The notes under the pieces: model-generated
Seen by the model: only the letters and a program-made list of their open reading frames with translations
Databases searched by the model: none
What the model was told of the DNA's origin: nothing
NCBI GenBank assembly: GCA_018524725.1
Contig: JAEUWP010000601.1
Coordinates: 1-64,000 of the forward strand
Source of the DNA: Podaxis mareebaensis
Taxonomy: Eukaryota > Basidiomycota > Agaricomycetes > Agaricales > Agaricaceae
DNA: 64,000 nucleotides
Direction: 5' to 3'
Part shown: piece after piece, positions 11,012-22,795 of the stretch
Layout: each line of letters opens with the position of its first letter
How positions within the stretch are numbered: the stretch's first letter is position 1
Program-made: the position numbers and the translations under genes

Positions 11012-11022
11012 GCGAGCTCACC

Positions 11023-12843
11023 ATGTCCGACGACGAGCTACGTATCATAGCAACAACCGCGCTCAAAACTATACTCGGTCATCGTCCCAATGCGCTCACT
11101 CCTCCAACAACTTCAATGGAGTTGTTGACAAAGATCATGACTACCAAGTTACCTTCAAGCCTCTTCCCTACATCCTCCAAACCTATACCACGATTCAGGC
11201 TCACGGATCTGCATAAACTAGAGAATATCCTTGAAGGCCTTTCGCAACCTCTGGCCTGGGATGACGGCTATATCTCCGTTTCACGCGACAAGGATACCAA
11301 CGAAATGACTATTTGGGAAATTGGACTTGGGCCTCGGAAAGTGAGCGCGGGGACCAAGAGGAAAAGGGTCATAGACGAAGAAGCGGACTCTGCCGCTGGA
11401 AGTGCTGGGGAGGAGGAGGATGAGGCAAATGCAGCTGGAGGGTCTGGTTGGGCCAGATCAACGCTCGGTGGCCTGAGCAAGGAGATGAGGGATGTATATG
11501 CTCTATTACAAAGAGGTACGGCTAAAGGAAAGCTGCTTGCAGAACAGGTCAGTTCTATACCTATGGAAGTAACATTATATCCTAATGGCTGTTTGATAAT
11601 CCTAGTTCCGTTCTCCCAAAGACGCGTTCGAACCCATATGTGCCCACATAACCAAAGAAGATTGTGCCAAAGCCCGACTCGCTTCCTGTCCCAACCCCTC
11701 CTCCGCTACACCAACAATCTGTGATCGCGTACATTTCCGTCCCTTAATCCGCCCCCATACAGACCCAACGCTGGGTCACTGTTCCTATCTCAACACATGC
11801 TATTCCGAACCCACCTATGCCCAGTCACCCTCTATACCAGCTTATCCTGGCAGCACATCATCCAGAGGCCCCATTTCTCTTCCGTCAGGGTTGGGGGCCG
11901 GCGGTCGCGGAAAAGAAAAGGCGCCATGTCGGTACTTGCATTACGAAGTGGACTGGGATCCTAGTGATGCGGATAACGAGAAGGAGAAAGAGAAGGAAAG
12001 GGAACGGCAGCGAGCCTTACAACTTAGAAAGAAGCCGCACCGTTTGAATATTGGTTTAGGTCCTTTGGGCTGCGAAACCACACCAGTTCGTGCTTTTCTT
12101 GTTCCTATCGTTGTCGTAAAGCTCACTTTTCGCGGTATAGCTTCCTCCGCAATGGATAAACTGTGACCTCCGCAAATTTGACTATTCCGTGCTGGGCAAA
12201 TTCCATGTCATAATGGCAGATCCACCTTGGGACATTCACATGAGCGTACGTTCCCCCACTCACCCCCAAATAGCCATCCTGTGCCTTATGCCCTTCCCCA
12301 ATATAGTTACCCTATGGAACAATGACGGACGACGAAATGCGAGCAATGCCAATCCCTGCACTACAAGATGAAGGTCTCCTCTTTCTTTGGGTGACCGGGC
12401 GTGCCATGGAAGTCGGTCGCGAATGTCTACGGGTCTGGGGCTATACCCGAGTGGACGAAGTCATCTGGGTCAAGACTAACCAACTTCAGCGTGTCATACG
12501 CACCGGCCGCACCGGACACTGGCTCAATCATACCAAAGAACATATGCTTGTTGGTGTGAAGACACCTACCACCCCGAGTAACGCGGACACGGAGCTCAAG
12601 TTCCCAAAGTGGGTCAACAGGGGTGTGGATACGGATGTTATTGTTAGTGAGGTAAGGGAGACTAGTAGGAAGCCGGATGAGGTGTATGGTTTGATTGAGA
12701 GGATGTGTCCTGGTGGAAGGAAGATCGAGATTTTCGGGAGGAGGCATAATACCCGACCGGGATGGTTGACTTTAGGAAACCAGCTAGGCCCTACGGATCA
12801 GATTTGCGAAGAGGATTTGCTGGAGAGGGTACGAGCAAAGTGA
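11023..12843 (+). CDS. IME4: mRNA N6-adenosine methyltransferase IME4/METTL3
   Basis: Four exons, 11023-11547, 11606-12085, 12141-12245, 12307-12843, give 548 residues (human METTL3 has 580). The catalytic MT-A70 domain holds DPPW at 362-365 in the context [20 protein letters not shown], then [34 protein letters not shown] with KEH, and a C-terminal [10 protein letters not shown]. The middle region carries Cys/His clusters of the METTL3 CCCH zinc fingers (GHCSYLNTC and [10 protein letters not shown]), so RNA binding seems intact. The enzyme writes m6A on mRNA from SAM with a METTL14-type partner in the nucleus; in budding yeast it controls meiotic entry. Start chosen at MSDDELRII; a short uORF ends 11 bases upstream. 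The last intron lies within the active-site motif between MS and LPYGT. Confidence 0.93.
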
Positions 12844-13336
12844 GCACTTCGCCAGATCTCGTGTAATAAACTCTGACCCCAAGTAGGTATCCCGAAAGAA
12901 AGATCACCGTCCCACATATACCCAATTCAAGTTCTTAAGGGCTTGTGACGAGTCGTTTGGCATTGGAAGACATATCGGCCGCGCTTTACTCCCCATGCAA
13001 CTCATAATATTGTACAACATAGCACATTGACCTTTGCAGAGTTTTCGTAATGCTCTCAAATATGTAATGCACTACATACCCGATCTTCGCCTCTTAGTCC
13101 TCGGAGGATATCATATCAAACGCAGGAGACGTGCTGTAGTGAGCTCAATCGCGCAAGGGGGTGAAGCAAGCATTTGGCGCTTCAATTCAACTAGTAGCGA
13201 CCATCAACGAGTATCTAGGGAGGACATATCCAAGAGTAGCTTTAAATTTCACACGAGATACGAACGAGAAGAAACAAACGAGCAAGGAAAGAAGGCAATC
13301 GTCCACATATAAATTGGGGCCCATGAAAGTCTCGTC
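12844..13336. other. Intergenic between convergent IME4 and HEM1
   Basis: About 490 bases between two stop codons. I see no ORF with coding character; it should contain both 3' UTRs. Confidence 0.5.
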
Positions 13337-15589
13337 CTAGGCCGCAACAGCAATGGCTGGGTTGACAGGAATCTTCCCAACGCCCAAAGGAGCTTTCAAC
13401 ACCGCCTTGGCAACAGAAACGATATCAAAGTCTCGGTTGGGCTTCAAGTCGCCATACATGGGACCCAACAGCAAGTCAAACCTGCTGCGGGCGACGTTCA
13501 CCGCCTGCACGTCAACAACAGCCTTTTCTCCATTCCTTAAGCTGCGAGGTGCGGTTCCGTTGTGTAAGCCAATTTGCTCGTCCGTCCAAATCGGTTCGAC
13601 GGTGTCCGTAGCTCCGGGCACGCCAACGCCAGCGCGTCCCCCTGCCAACTTCCAGTCGCTAAGACGATTGATGTTCAGCTCTGTGAAGACCTGGTCAACT
13701 GCGCGAATAAGTCCCTCCATTTGTTCAACGGTATGCCTCGGTGTAACGGTGATGCGGAGGCGTTCTTCGCCACGGGCAACGGTCGGATAGTTGATCGCCT
13801 GAACATAGATGTTGTGTTCCGAAAGGAGTTTGTCTGACGCAATCTTAGCGAGGGCAGCATCCCCAACCAGGACAGGAACGATATGTGAAGGACCAGGGCT
13901 ATAAATAAGGAATGAGCAACGCTCAAAGGAATTTAAACAAGGGCCACATACACGACAGGAATGTCCAGCTCAGCAAAGCGGCGTTTGACTTCCCGAACGT
14001 TGATTTGCTTCAGTTGACGGTCGCCGAGGTATTCCGATTGGTAGACAACACTAGCGCGCGCACCGGCAACAGTAGCGGGAGGAAGTGAAGTCGTGAAGAT
14101 GAAACCAGGAGCGTATGACCGGATCATATCGACAAATTCCTCCGAACCGGCGATATAACCACCAACAGCGCCGTATGCCTTTCCAAGTGTACCTGAAACG
14201 GTGTGTAAGTAGGATCATCCAGAAATAGTGGGATGGTATCCAACTCACCAGTGATGATATCAACGCGATCCATGACGGAGCCAGGAATGGGATCAGGGCT
14301 TCGACCGGCGGCGAGATGAGCATCATAGTCCAAGTGTTCAGCGACGCCAGCACCACGAGGACCGTAAAGACCGACAGCGTGAACCTACACGAGCACAATA
14401 ATTAGATATAGGCGATATTAATGACTTTTCGTATGAAATTACGTACCTCATCAAGAAAAGTTAAAGCGCCATACTGTTCGGCAAGGTCACATATTTCTTT
14501 GATGGGTCCGATACTGCCGCACATTGAGTAGACACTCTCAAACGCGATAATCTTAGGCGTCTCCTTGGGGTATTGCTTGAGCTTAGCCTCCAAATCCTCG
14601 AGGTCGTTGTGCTTGAAGATAACACGCTTGGCACCAGAGTGACGCATACCCTGAATCATAGAGGCATGGTTCATAGCATCGGAGAAGAGGATACAACCAG
14701 GAAGTTTGGAACCGAGGGTGGACAGCGTAGCATCATTGGCGACATAGCAAGAGGAGAAGACCAAGGCAGCTTCCTTGCGATGCAAGGCTGCAAGTTCGCG
14801 CTCTAGCCCAAGGTGCATCGCACCATTACCGGCTATATTTCGGGTACCACCTGCCCCATGACCATACTTGTCCAAGGTGCGACTGGGAAACAGGGTGAGG
14901 TTTTGACGGGAGGATCAATCTGGGAATGACACATACTGCATGGTTTCAAGGACAACTGGGTTATTGCCCATACCAAGGTAGTCATTTGCACACCAGACTT
15001 CAACCTCATCCTTCGGGTTCGCGGTGTGAGCAACTGGGAACTTGCGAGCGAGTCGATTAATGTTGTTAAAGTAGCGGTAGGACTTGTCCTGGTGCTTCTT
15101 GTCGAGCTCGCCCTTGTAGAAAGCCTCATAGTCGAAGCCAGTGTGCTTCTTGACCTTGGTGGACTCAGTAGTAGTCTTCTGGTGGAAAGGACAACCAGCA
15201 GCGGCAGCATCTTTCTTCTCAGTAGACTTCTGGGCAGCAGTGGCGGCGGCCAACTCATCTGCCACGCGAGCGGCAGCACGAGCAGCCGAAGCGTGAGGGC
15301 ACTTCTCGATGGATGCGCCAGCTGTAGGAAGGTTCACACCCTTCTCTTTGTGGATCTTCTCGACGTCCGCGTTGGCAGCAACACTAGCATAGCCAGCGAC
15401 GATTTCCTTGGAACGGACATTGAGGGCGGGACCCATGACGGGACATTTCGTAGCCCGTTCCGTGAGCACGGAGAGGGACGGGAAACGGGGAGAAGTTGAG
15501 GTGGAGAGGGAGCGAAGAGTGGAGGTTTTGGTGCGTCCAAGGAAAGGACAGGCCGCCTTGAAGCGGGTGAAGGAGGAGAGCTTGTCCAT
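13337..15589 (-). CDS. HEM1: 5-aminolevulinate synthase, mitochondrial
   Basis: Five exons read from the right: 15589-14937, 14882-14447, 14384-14249, 14192-13952, 13898-13337, giving 675 residues. The product condenses glycine and succinyl-CoA to 5-aminolevulinate, the first step of heme synthesis, in the mitochondrial matrix with PLP. Seen motifs: [65 protein letters not shown] and the PLP lysine in [12 protein letters not shown] (K413). The N-terminal presequence is Ser/Arg-rich. Four Cys-Pro dipeptides occur before the catalytic core (C14, C49, C97, C133); such CP motifs are heme-regulatory motifs in animal and fungal ALAS that block import or activity when heme binds. The N-terminal extension is long (about 200 residues). 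Three CCAAT boxes sit upstream. Confidence 0.95.
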
Positions 15590-17006
15590 TGGAGATGGAG
15601 GAGAGAAAGCAAGTGAGGACTCTTTTCTCAAAATCACACTCTTTTTGAGTTCCCTCTGACAATCCCAATTTCCGTCACGCGTGGCGCCGCCCCAGCCAAT
15701 CACATCCCGCCAATTACCCATCCCTCCGGCTATCCTGCCACTCTCGTCGTTACCCCCGACACCCTAGCCCGCGTTTTCGGGCTTCATTCTGGGGCTATAG
15801 CTCTCCATTACCCACAAGCCGGCTATTCCATCGATGTTCAACACCCCTAGAACGCTGCATTCCCCCATGTTCCCCAGTGTTCTCTCCACCAACGCCACTG
15901 AACTAAAAATTCCTCTATATGGATTACGTGTCACCAAATACGTGTCGAACTGGAAACCTTGCTCCGGAAACCTCGTCGGTAAAACAATTCCGTCCGAACA
16001 AAACGACCATTCATCACCCTCATCAGTCTATTTCAAGCCCACCGCTGACTATCGGGCGCCCCGATCCATGTTCAACGCAACTGCCCATGTTTCTTGTTTC
16101 TAATCTGAGCAACAACCATTGTTGTGCTCCGCACTGACATACCTGATGGAAACATCATGTTCTCCTCTGCACTTGCTCCCGTCGGCGAGATGAGCCCAGG
16201 TGATACCATCCATCGTTATTTTCACACCCCTAACAACCACAATTAGCCGCCGCTTTACGCCCACCCACACGACTTTTGACCGCGCTTCTTCAACCGCATC
16301 AAAAAAACAAAACCCCGACAGAACCACATGAAGTGTCATCCATGACACGTTATGCGGTGTTCTTCGATGCATTTTGCAGGACTTGGCACACCTGGACACT
16401 GAGTTGCTCTGCCAAAACAGGTTTGCGTTTCGCTTATCCGCCACATCTATCGACAGCCATCTACCCAACTCGGAGGAGAATCCGTCAACGAGTGTCACTT
16501 GCCAGTCATTTATGCGGGCACAGTCGGGCCTGTGCATGGCTGGGCTCGAGAAGGCTAAGGGTGGGTTATTTTTGCTCGCGCCATACCCGATAATTTTAAG
16601 GGCAGGGTCGATCTGTCTTTGATGGTTGTACCTGGCAGCCTGACAGTTGATGCATGATGGATCAGTATGTATTGTACAGGATTGAGACTCTAATATGGAT
16701 TCTGAAATTCTGACACTCAATACTCAACTGCACCCACATGATCTCCCACAAAGGACATTGAAGTCATAGGTAATCGTTGCAGCTTACATCAATGCTAGCC
16801 AATTTAGTGTTCATTGATGAGCCCTATCGCCTCGCATCCTGCAGCTTCTAAACTTCCGGTATACGACAAGCCTCGCAAGCGTATGGTATCTCTCCACTTT
16901 TTATTATGTTATATCGATCAGCATCTTCCAACCAAAACTCCAGGTAGCAAGTCCAGTTCTTAACCAGTAAAAAAACCCCAACCCAGAGTCAGAATCATTC
17001 AAAGGC
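15590..17006. other. Intergenic between ARG8 (3' end) and HEM1 (5' end)
   Basis: About 1.4 kb. Apart from the CCAAT cluster near HEM1 I see no feature. ORFs in 15830-16720 on both strands lack codon bias, do not splice together and match nothing I know. Confidence 0.45.
15665..15714. promoter_or_regulatory. Three CCAAT boxes upstream of HEM1
   Basis: CCAAT occurs at 15665-15669, 15696-15700 and 15710-15714, 76 to 121 bp upstream of the HEM1 ATG. CCAAT is bound by the HAP/CBC complex, which activates HEM1 and other respiratory genes in yeast; that this holds here is inferred from spacing and clustering. Confidence 0.4.
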
Positions 17007-18705
17007 CTACAACGAAGCCAAAGCACCCTCAAGCACATCCACCGCTAGATCCACTTCTTCCTTCCCAATATTCAAACTCGGCACCAGCCTTACAGCATCC
17101 TTACCAGCCGTCAATACGAATACACCTCTCTCCCTCGCAAGGCCAACAACTTTTCCAGGTGCCTCCGGGTCCTTGAGCCCAAGACCCAAAATCAACCCGC
17201 GGCCACGGACGGTGGGTTGCAGATGTTGAGGGAACCACTCAGTGAGGAGTTGCAAACGCTGAACGAGGTAGGCACTGATGGTGCTGATATGTGAGGCCGT
17301 GGCTGGATTTGAGAGGCGAGTGAGGACGTGATGTCCAATCGCGCAAGCGAGTGGTGAGCCCCCGAAGGTCGTTCCGTGAGTGCCTGAATTCAGAACCTGG
17401 CGTTCAATTCTTTCCGCTCAGATTTAAGATGACAAGACCGACCTGCAGTCATGGTACTAGCAACGGCATCGCGAACGAGGATCGCGCCAATAGGATAGCC
17501 GTTTGCGAGCGGCTTGGCCATGGTCACGATATCAGGATGGGCCTCAGTAGGGAGCGGCGAGTGAGCCCATAATGTACCCGTTCTGTACAAACCACACTGA
17601 AGAAGACCTCACGTAAACAACAGAAGGCCAGTAGAAAGCAAGCGACATCTCACCTGAATCTCATCGAAAACCAGAACCGCACCCACTTCATCACACCTCT
17701 TCCTCAATTGAACCAGCCACTCTGTCTGCGCAGGGTGAATACCACCCTCGCCCTGAATAGGCTCGACAATAACCGCACAGGTATCCTCCGTCACCAATCC
17801 CTCCAACGCCTCGAAATCGTTCAACTTCCCGACACTCACACCAGGCAGTAGTGGAGCAAACGGTGCTTGGTACTTCGGATTCGACGTCACGCTCAAAGCA
17901 CCCATGCTCCTTCCATGGAATGCATTCTCGAAGCACACAATTTTCGACTTCGTACATTCCGAATCCGGGGCGTCCCAAGCCTTATTGTTCTTAAGCGCCC
18001 AACGCTCTTTGCCAACCTTACGAGCAATCTTTAGAGCACCTTCATTGGCCTCAGTTCCGGAATTGGAAAAGAAGACTTGGAGTCCAGTGGGGGGAGTCGT
18101 GGATTGGTGTCCTGGAGCGAAACCTAGACCACCCTCGCGTTGGGTGGTTCGCACGAGGAGGGACGCGAGTTGAGGCGCCCATTCATTGTGATACACGTTA
18201 CTAGCATGGATGATCTTGGAGGCTTGTTCATTGAGAACCTACCCGCGCCCAATATTTTAGCGAATTTGTTATCATCACATGAGTCATAACACGCACCTTT
18301 AGGACGCCCTCATCAGCATGACCCAATGCATTCACTGCGATACCCGCAGTGAAATCCAAGTATTTCCGTCCCTCCGTATCCCAAACATACGATCCCTTGC
18401 CATGCGAAATGACGAATTCGGGGCGGGCGTAAACGGGAAGAAGGGGTGCTTTGGGCACCTTGCTCTGGCTTTCGGAGCTGGTAAAGGTGTATGAGGGCCG
18501 CGCGTACTTGGTACTGGGAGCAGTAGGGAGCGACCACTGGGTTGTCTGATGGACACTGTTCAGAGAAAACTTCTGGATGCTAGGTAGGCGAAGGAGGACG
18601 TACGGAGAGCAAACGAGTGTAAGGAACACGTCCGGCAAGGCTGCTGGGAACTTGACGTCCACGAACACTGGCAGAAATAAGATTTGTAGTAACACGTCGA
18701 TGCAT
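17007..18705 (-). CDS. ARG8: Acetylornithine aminotransferase, mitochondrial
   Basis: Five exons from the right: 18705-18604, 18545-18297, 18238-17654, 17596-17443, 17383-17007, giving 488 residues. It is a class-III PLP aminotransferase that makes N-acetylornithine from the semialdehyde in arginine synthesis in mitochondria. The N-terminus (MHRRVTTNLISASVRGR) is a basic, Ser-rich targeting peptide. Core motifs: YLDFTAGIAVNALGHAD, FFSNSGTEANEGALKIAR, CFENAFHGRSMGALS, VEPIQGEGGIHPA, LVFDEIQCGLYRTG, the PLP lysine K340 in TMAKPLANGYPIGA, and HGTTFGGSPLACA. Ornithine aminotransferase is the closest alternative, but the GLYRTG and GTTFGGSPLAC context fits ArgD/ARG8. A second CAG 13 nt before the last acceptor would shift the frame if used. 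Confidence 0.92.
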
Positions 18706-19753
18706 AGCGGATCGGGGATGGATTCTAGGGTCTATAGTCTGGACGGGTAAATAAAACGAGAGAGATCGTGAGCTCTTGGAATGTACCAGCCCCCGAAGCC
18801 TATAGATAAGATAGGAATGAGTCAGAACAAAACCTGCAAAGGAGGGGAGGCTGGGAATGGTTCGAGTCGATAGCCCGGAAAAGAAGAATTTATCTGATAA
18901 GATAATTTTTTGATCCCGATGCCAGGTGGGAACAAGTCCAGCGATCCAAGATGGACAAAGTACAGCATGTACCACCAACGGCCAGGACTTACTTTCTTTT
19001 AAAAAAGCCAATGTTACTTTCCAAAACCTCGTCTTGTAATACCAACGAGTCTCACGGCAATGCTCTTGCGTTGAGGGTTCCCTTCACTAGACGCCCGATT
19101 ACAACGAGGAGGAGGTCGAAGTGATAAAACAGCGATGTGAGTAGGGTATGAAGGCATTTGAGACGTCTTTGTGCGGGTTTTTATATCATCAGGTGCCATC
19201 TATTGGCTCATACATGAATACAGGACGTCTTACAGCCTTATACAAATGGCGTAAAGTGCGCACTGCCCCATCATATATGTTGTATGAGCTTTTAACAAGC
19301 CATTCACCTTCGCAGCCCGATGAGAAGCCGAAATGAAGGAGGCATGGGGGGAAGCCGTGTTGGGAAAGAAGAAGAGATTTGAGGTGGTGGGACGCAAAGA
19401 CCTCATGGGTTTCTCCACCTCCTAACGGTGAACAGTTGTGACCGACGGTTTATACAGAAAATGCCAAATGCTGCCTCGCCACCAGAAAAGCGCTTGCGAA
19501 GTCTAGCTCGCTAGGAAGCGCTCGAGGATATGCTAACCGTCCTTGAATGCAGGAGCGCTGACTGTTTACTGTGTCACACTGATAGAAACACCGCGGCTGA
19601 CAAGAATGTATAGGGTATCTTTATGTAACCTAGAGCTTTGATACGGCGAAACAACATAACCTGAAAGACGGACTAGGCGGACGTTTCGCTCGTCGGGTCA
19701 TCCTGCATGACTTCTAGGAAGGGACCCTTGTATATGCGTTCCTAGAACCCACT
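18706..19753. other. Intergenic, 1.0 kb
   Basis: Upstream of ARG8 on one side and of the orphan gene on the other, so it should hold both promoters. ORFs at 19014-19199 and 19230-19418 (minus) do not join in frame and match nothing known to me. Confidence 0.4.
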
Positions 19754-20358
19754 ATGGATTTCATCTCTGCCCGAATTCAATGGTTCGCCGTTTCAGGCTG
19801 GTCCTATGCAAGGACAGTATTTCAGCTATGGATCTTTCACAAGGCGGGGGTGCAAGTGAATCAAGGCGGCTAAGTCATCCAATGTTTCAGCTACTTCTGT
19901 GACAGGGGCGCTCAGAAGAAGCACTCATTCGGTCGCGGGTGAGAGATGGAACTCATCTTACCGGAGATAGACTGGATAACTTGCACGATGTTCCATCTTC
20001 CGACGCATTGAAAGGTGAGTTTCTCACAAGAGCTGGTAACATCCACCAGGCATAACAGTAACAACATATACTAATCACCGTCCCAGGATTGCGCGAAGTA
20101 GAGATAGTGCTTGACGTCCAGGTCACAAATCAACTCTACATGCTGCCCGACCTGGCGATGAGCGAAGCATATGGTAACTCTGTATTGGTTTTATTCGGCA
20201 ATTGCTTAGTGGACGGGAACGAAACTACTGGGCCGATAATTCGGAGCCATGTTCCCAATGCTCTTAGCCTGGGGCGAGAAGGCTCATCCGCAACCGCAAT
20301 CACTGTCAAGACTCGCCCTGTCGATGGGAGCCAGCGCCGTAAGAGCCCTATAAGGTAG
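19754..20358 (+). CDS. Hypothetical three-exon protein, no known family
   Basis: Exons 19754-19855, 19906-20014 and 20087-20358 join through two normal GT-AG introns (phases 0 and 1) into an uninterrupted 160-codon frame. The N-terminus is hydrophobic and Trp-rich (MDFISARIQWFAVSGWSYAR), the middle is charged (DRLDNLHDVPSSDALKG), then comes a beta-rich stretch (LREVEIVLDVQVTNQLYMLP and SVLVLFGNCLVDGNET) and a basic C-terminus. A different upstream frame contains an in-frame TGA at 19900-19902, which the first intron removes. I do not recognise the family. Support is only the phase-consistent splicing over three exons; it could be an orphan gene or a gene fragment. It converges on the second DUF6534 gene. 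Confidence 0.45.
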
Positions 20359-20559
20359 AGACACGGCATGCTCCTATACTGACATTGGCTCAGAAATCTA
20401 TTCAACCATATTCTTACAACACCCCCCTGCGAGACCACAAGAAATGCACCTACAAGGCAGGAGGCTACTAACCCGTCGTGCACGTCCCTTATGGTTTATT
20501 AGCGAATGGGTGCACATTCTAGTAGGCAACCTGGCCTATATTTCTTCTACAACCCAATC

Positions 20560-22053
20560 CTAACCTTCAACTTCGTCACGTAACCAAGCCTCTTTGCTCC
20601 ACGTAGCCCCAACCTCAATCCCTGCTACAGTTTTCTCTGAATCCACAGATCTCCTAACGATACCATCCATTCCCCGCTCTAATTTCCTACGTCCTTCAAG
20701 GCCACGTTCAAGCGATCCTAGCTTTTTTCTCCTTTCCCGGGTTTTCCTTGAGAGAAATTCCACAGGCGCATCAAGGGTCGAGGGATCCCCGATGTTGCGA
20801 CCGCCTTCTATCGTGAGCCGGTTGTTGAGCATGACCATCATTGAGATACTATATATTTTGCCTAGGGGGAGTCCGGATAGCATATATAGCGATGCGTTAC
20901 GCTCGATTGAAGCGGCGGTATAGAAGATTACCGTTGAGGCTACAAAAACCACTGTAAATGAGTGCTGGAGTGAAGATCGCTCAAAGACTTGCTTGCAAGG
21001 AAACCACTCTCTGTAACAAGTTGGATGAGTCTGGTTAAGAGGCTCCGGCTTGAGTCTGAAAGAGCCCCGACTAATGCAAGCTGTCCAGATAAGCATTAGA
21101 GGGTAGTCGCAGGGGGATAACGACGTGAAGTGGGACTGACAGAGTAAGTCATACAGGCAGCGATAAGTGAACCACAGATCGCATTGATTGGGCCCCAGGC
21201 CTTCGCGAGTTGATTCCCGTCAGGTCGAGAAGCTATGATAGACGCGATGTAGCTTACCAATACATTAGCGTCATATCCAACGTCCGTCTTCATGATTTCT
21301 TTCCATTCAAAGCGAGCCGTCGAAGCCATATGGATGCAAGTTGCGGAGCCCCATACGCCAATGATGAGCTGCAAAAGTGACAGCTGGTGGAACCTGATGT
21401 CAGAACGTCCATTAGGTCGCACGAGAATCGACTCACGCATAGAACAAACCCTACTATCACTACATTCCGTGAAGTAATATAGATACGGTAGGCGTACATC
21501 CATTGCACCACAAAAGCCACTGGAATTCGTATAAGTCATTCTCGATCAGCTCACCTACAACGTGTTGGGCCCGGCTGGATACGCACCAAGGGAAGTAGAG
21601 AGCGTGATGTTGAACCAGGTCAGCCCAAATTCGCGGTAATCCCCTGGCGTTTTATAAATCGTGCTTCCAGCGTTCGGGCTGACACAGCCCAAGACATAGA
21701 CATCTCTCATCGCAGAAATTGTCTGCAATAACCCGACGACGTAGATCCCATAGACGGCATATTTTAGCATCCGAGCGTCTTTGGGAAAAGCAAGGAAATA
21801 TATATCTGGGTCTTCACGTCAGTAACTTCTCCGGCAGGAATTATGCTATTAGGCTCACAGGTTTGCACTGATAAAATACCAAAGAACAGGATGTCGAGAA
21901 GATAACCAAAAAGCTATTGAAGGACACCGTCAGACCGTTCATTGGCAAGTCTTACTCAGGAGGGCGAGGTCTCTCACCATGGGACCTGTCAACAGACTAA
22001 CATATCATCAGCACAATCTCTTCACCTCAGGAAATCAGTTACTTGCCTCGCAT
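20560..22053 (-). CDS. DUF6534 multi-pass membrane protein (copy 2)
   Basis: Nine exons from the right: 22053-22043, 21996-21978, 21913-21859, 21805-21587, 21519-21437, 21383-21258, 21200-21141, 21080-20993, 20951-20560, giving 350 residues. Segments in order: MRGNLLTGPM, LFGYLLDILFFGILSVQT, YIYFLAFPKD, YAVYGIYVVGLLQTISAMRD, VAFVVQWMYAYRIYITS, AWGPINAICGSLIAACMTYS, LTRLIQLVTESGFLA and LGKIYSISMMVMLNNRL, as expected for DUF6534. The C-terminal tail is longer and more basic than in copy 1. The first two exons are only 11 and 19 nt. The last intron (20992-20952, 41 nt) starts with GCAAGT, a GC-AG intron; without removal the frame stops. Function unknown; predicted membrane protein. Confidence 0.8.
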
Positions 22054-22795
22054 GCTGACCCTCCATGAATCTATCTACGAACTGAGTATCCATCCAATCG
22101 ACCAGCGCAGGAGTGAAGTGGATAATCTGGGACAAGAGGTTCAAGGGAGTGTAATGAGCAACGTCTCCTTCTCTTATTCGAGTCTCGGGGCGCTTCGTCG
22201 TCTCCAGGGATACCGAGGCAAGCAGAATGCTTATGCTCGGAAGCCATCGAACATCTTTATCATTGTCAGCAATCCTGAAACATGAAAGCTCTCTCACACG
22301 GTGAGCCTTGACGGAGAACAAGGGAATCAGCTAATGAACCTCCTTATCCACGGTTGCCGGTCTTCTAGAGTTCATGTCGTGTACTACTTTGTGATGACCT
22401 TCACTATTCCGAGAGTGAGTAGCATTAGTGGAGTTGCGCGATGAGCACCACTTGCACAATGACCATACTACATCAAGTTTCATGTCTCTTGTATACCATA
22501 TAGTGGAAACAAATGGCGAGTCTTCTAGCTTGAACACCGGGTGGTGCGGGTTTCTACATCATCATTATCATGATCGACTATGTGACATGCCGACGGCTTG
22601 TCCTGGCCAAACTCGCTTTCGCATCAGATTTTGGGCTGGAAACCAGCTTCGTGATATGATGGCGGGTACGCTGAAAAACAACTGGATTCGTAGTGGGATC
22701 ATTTTGGTCCTGTACATGGAAATAGCGAATTCAGAATAATACAGCGGGCAATATCGACACATGAAAGAAAAAGCAAGTGTTACACATATTTTTCC
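22054..22795. other. Intergenic, 0.7 kb
   Basis: Upstream of DUF6534 copy 2 and downstream of CWC21. Several 60-100 codon ORFs exist but none has recognisable domains or supports splicing. Confidence 0.4.

Noticed and set aside
19828..19902. Reading frame MDLSQGG... ended by TGA, suggesting a pseudogene
   Set aside because: A normal intron from 19856 to 19905 in the neighbouring frame removes the TGA and gives a clean three-exon gene.
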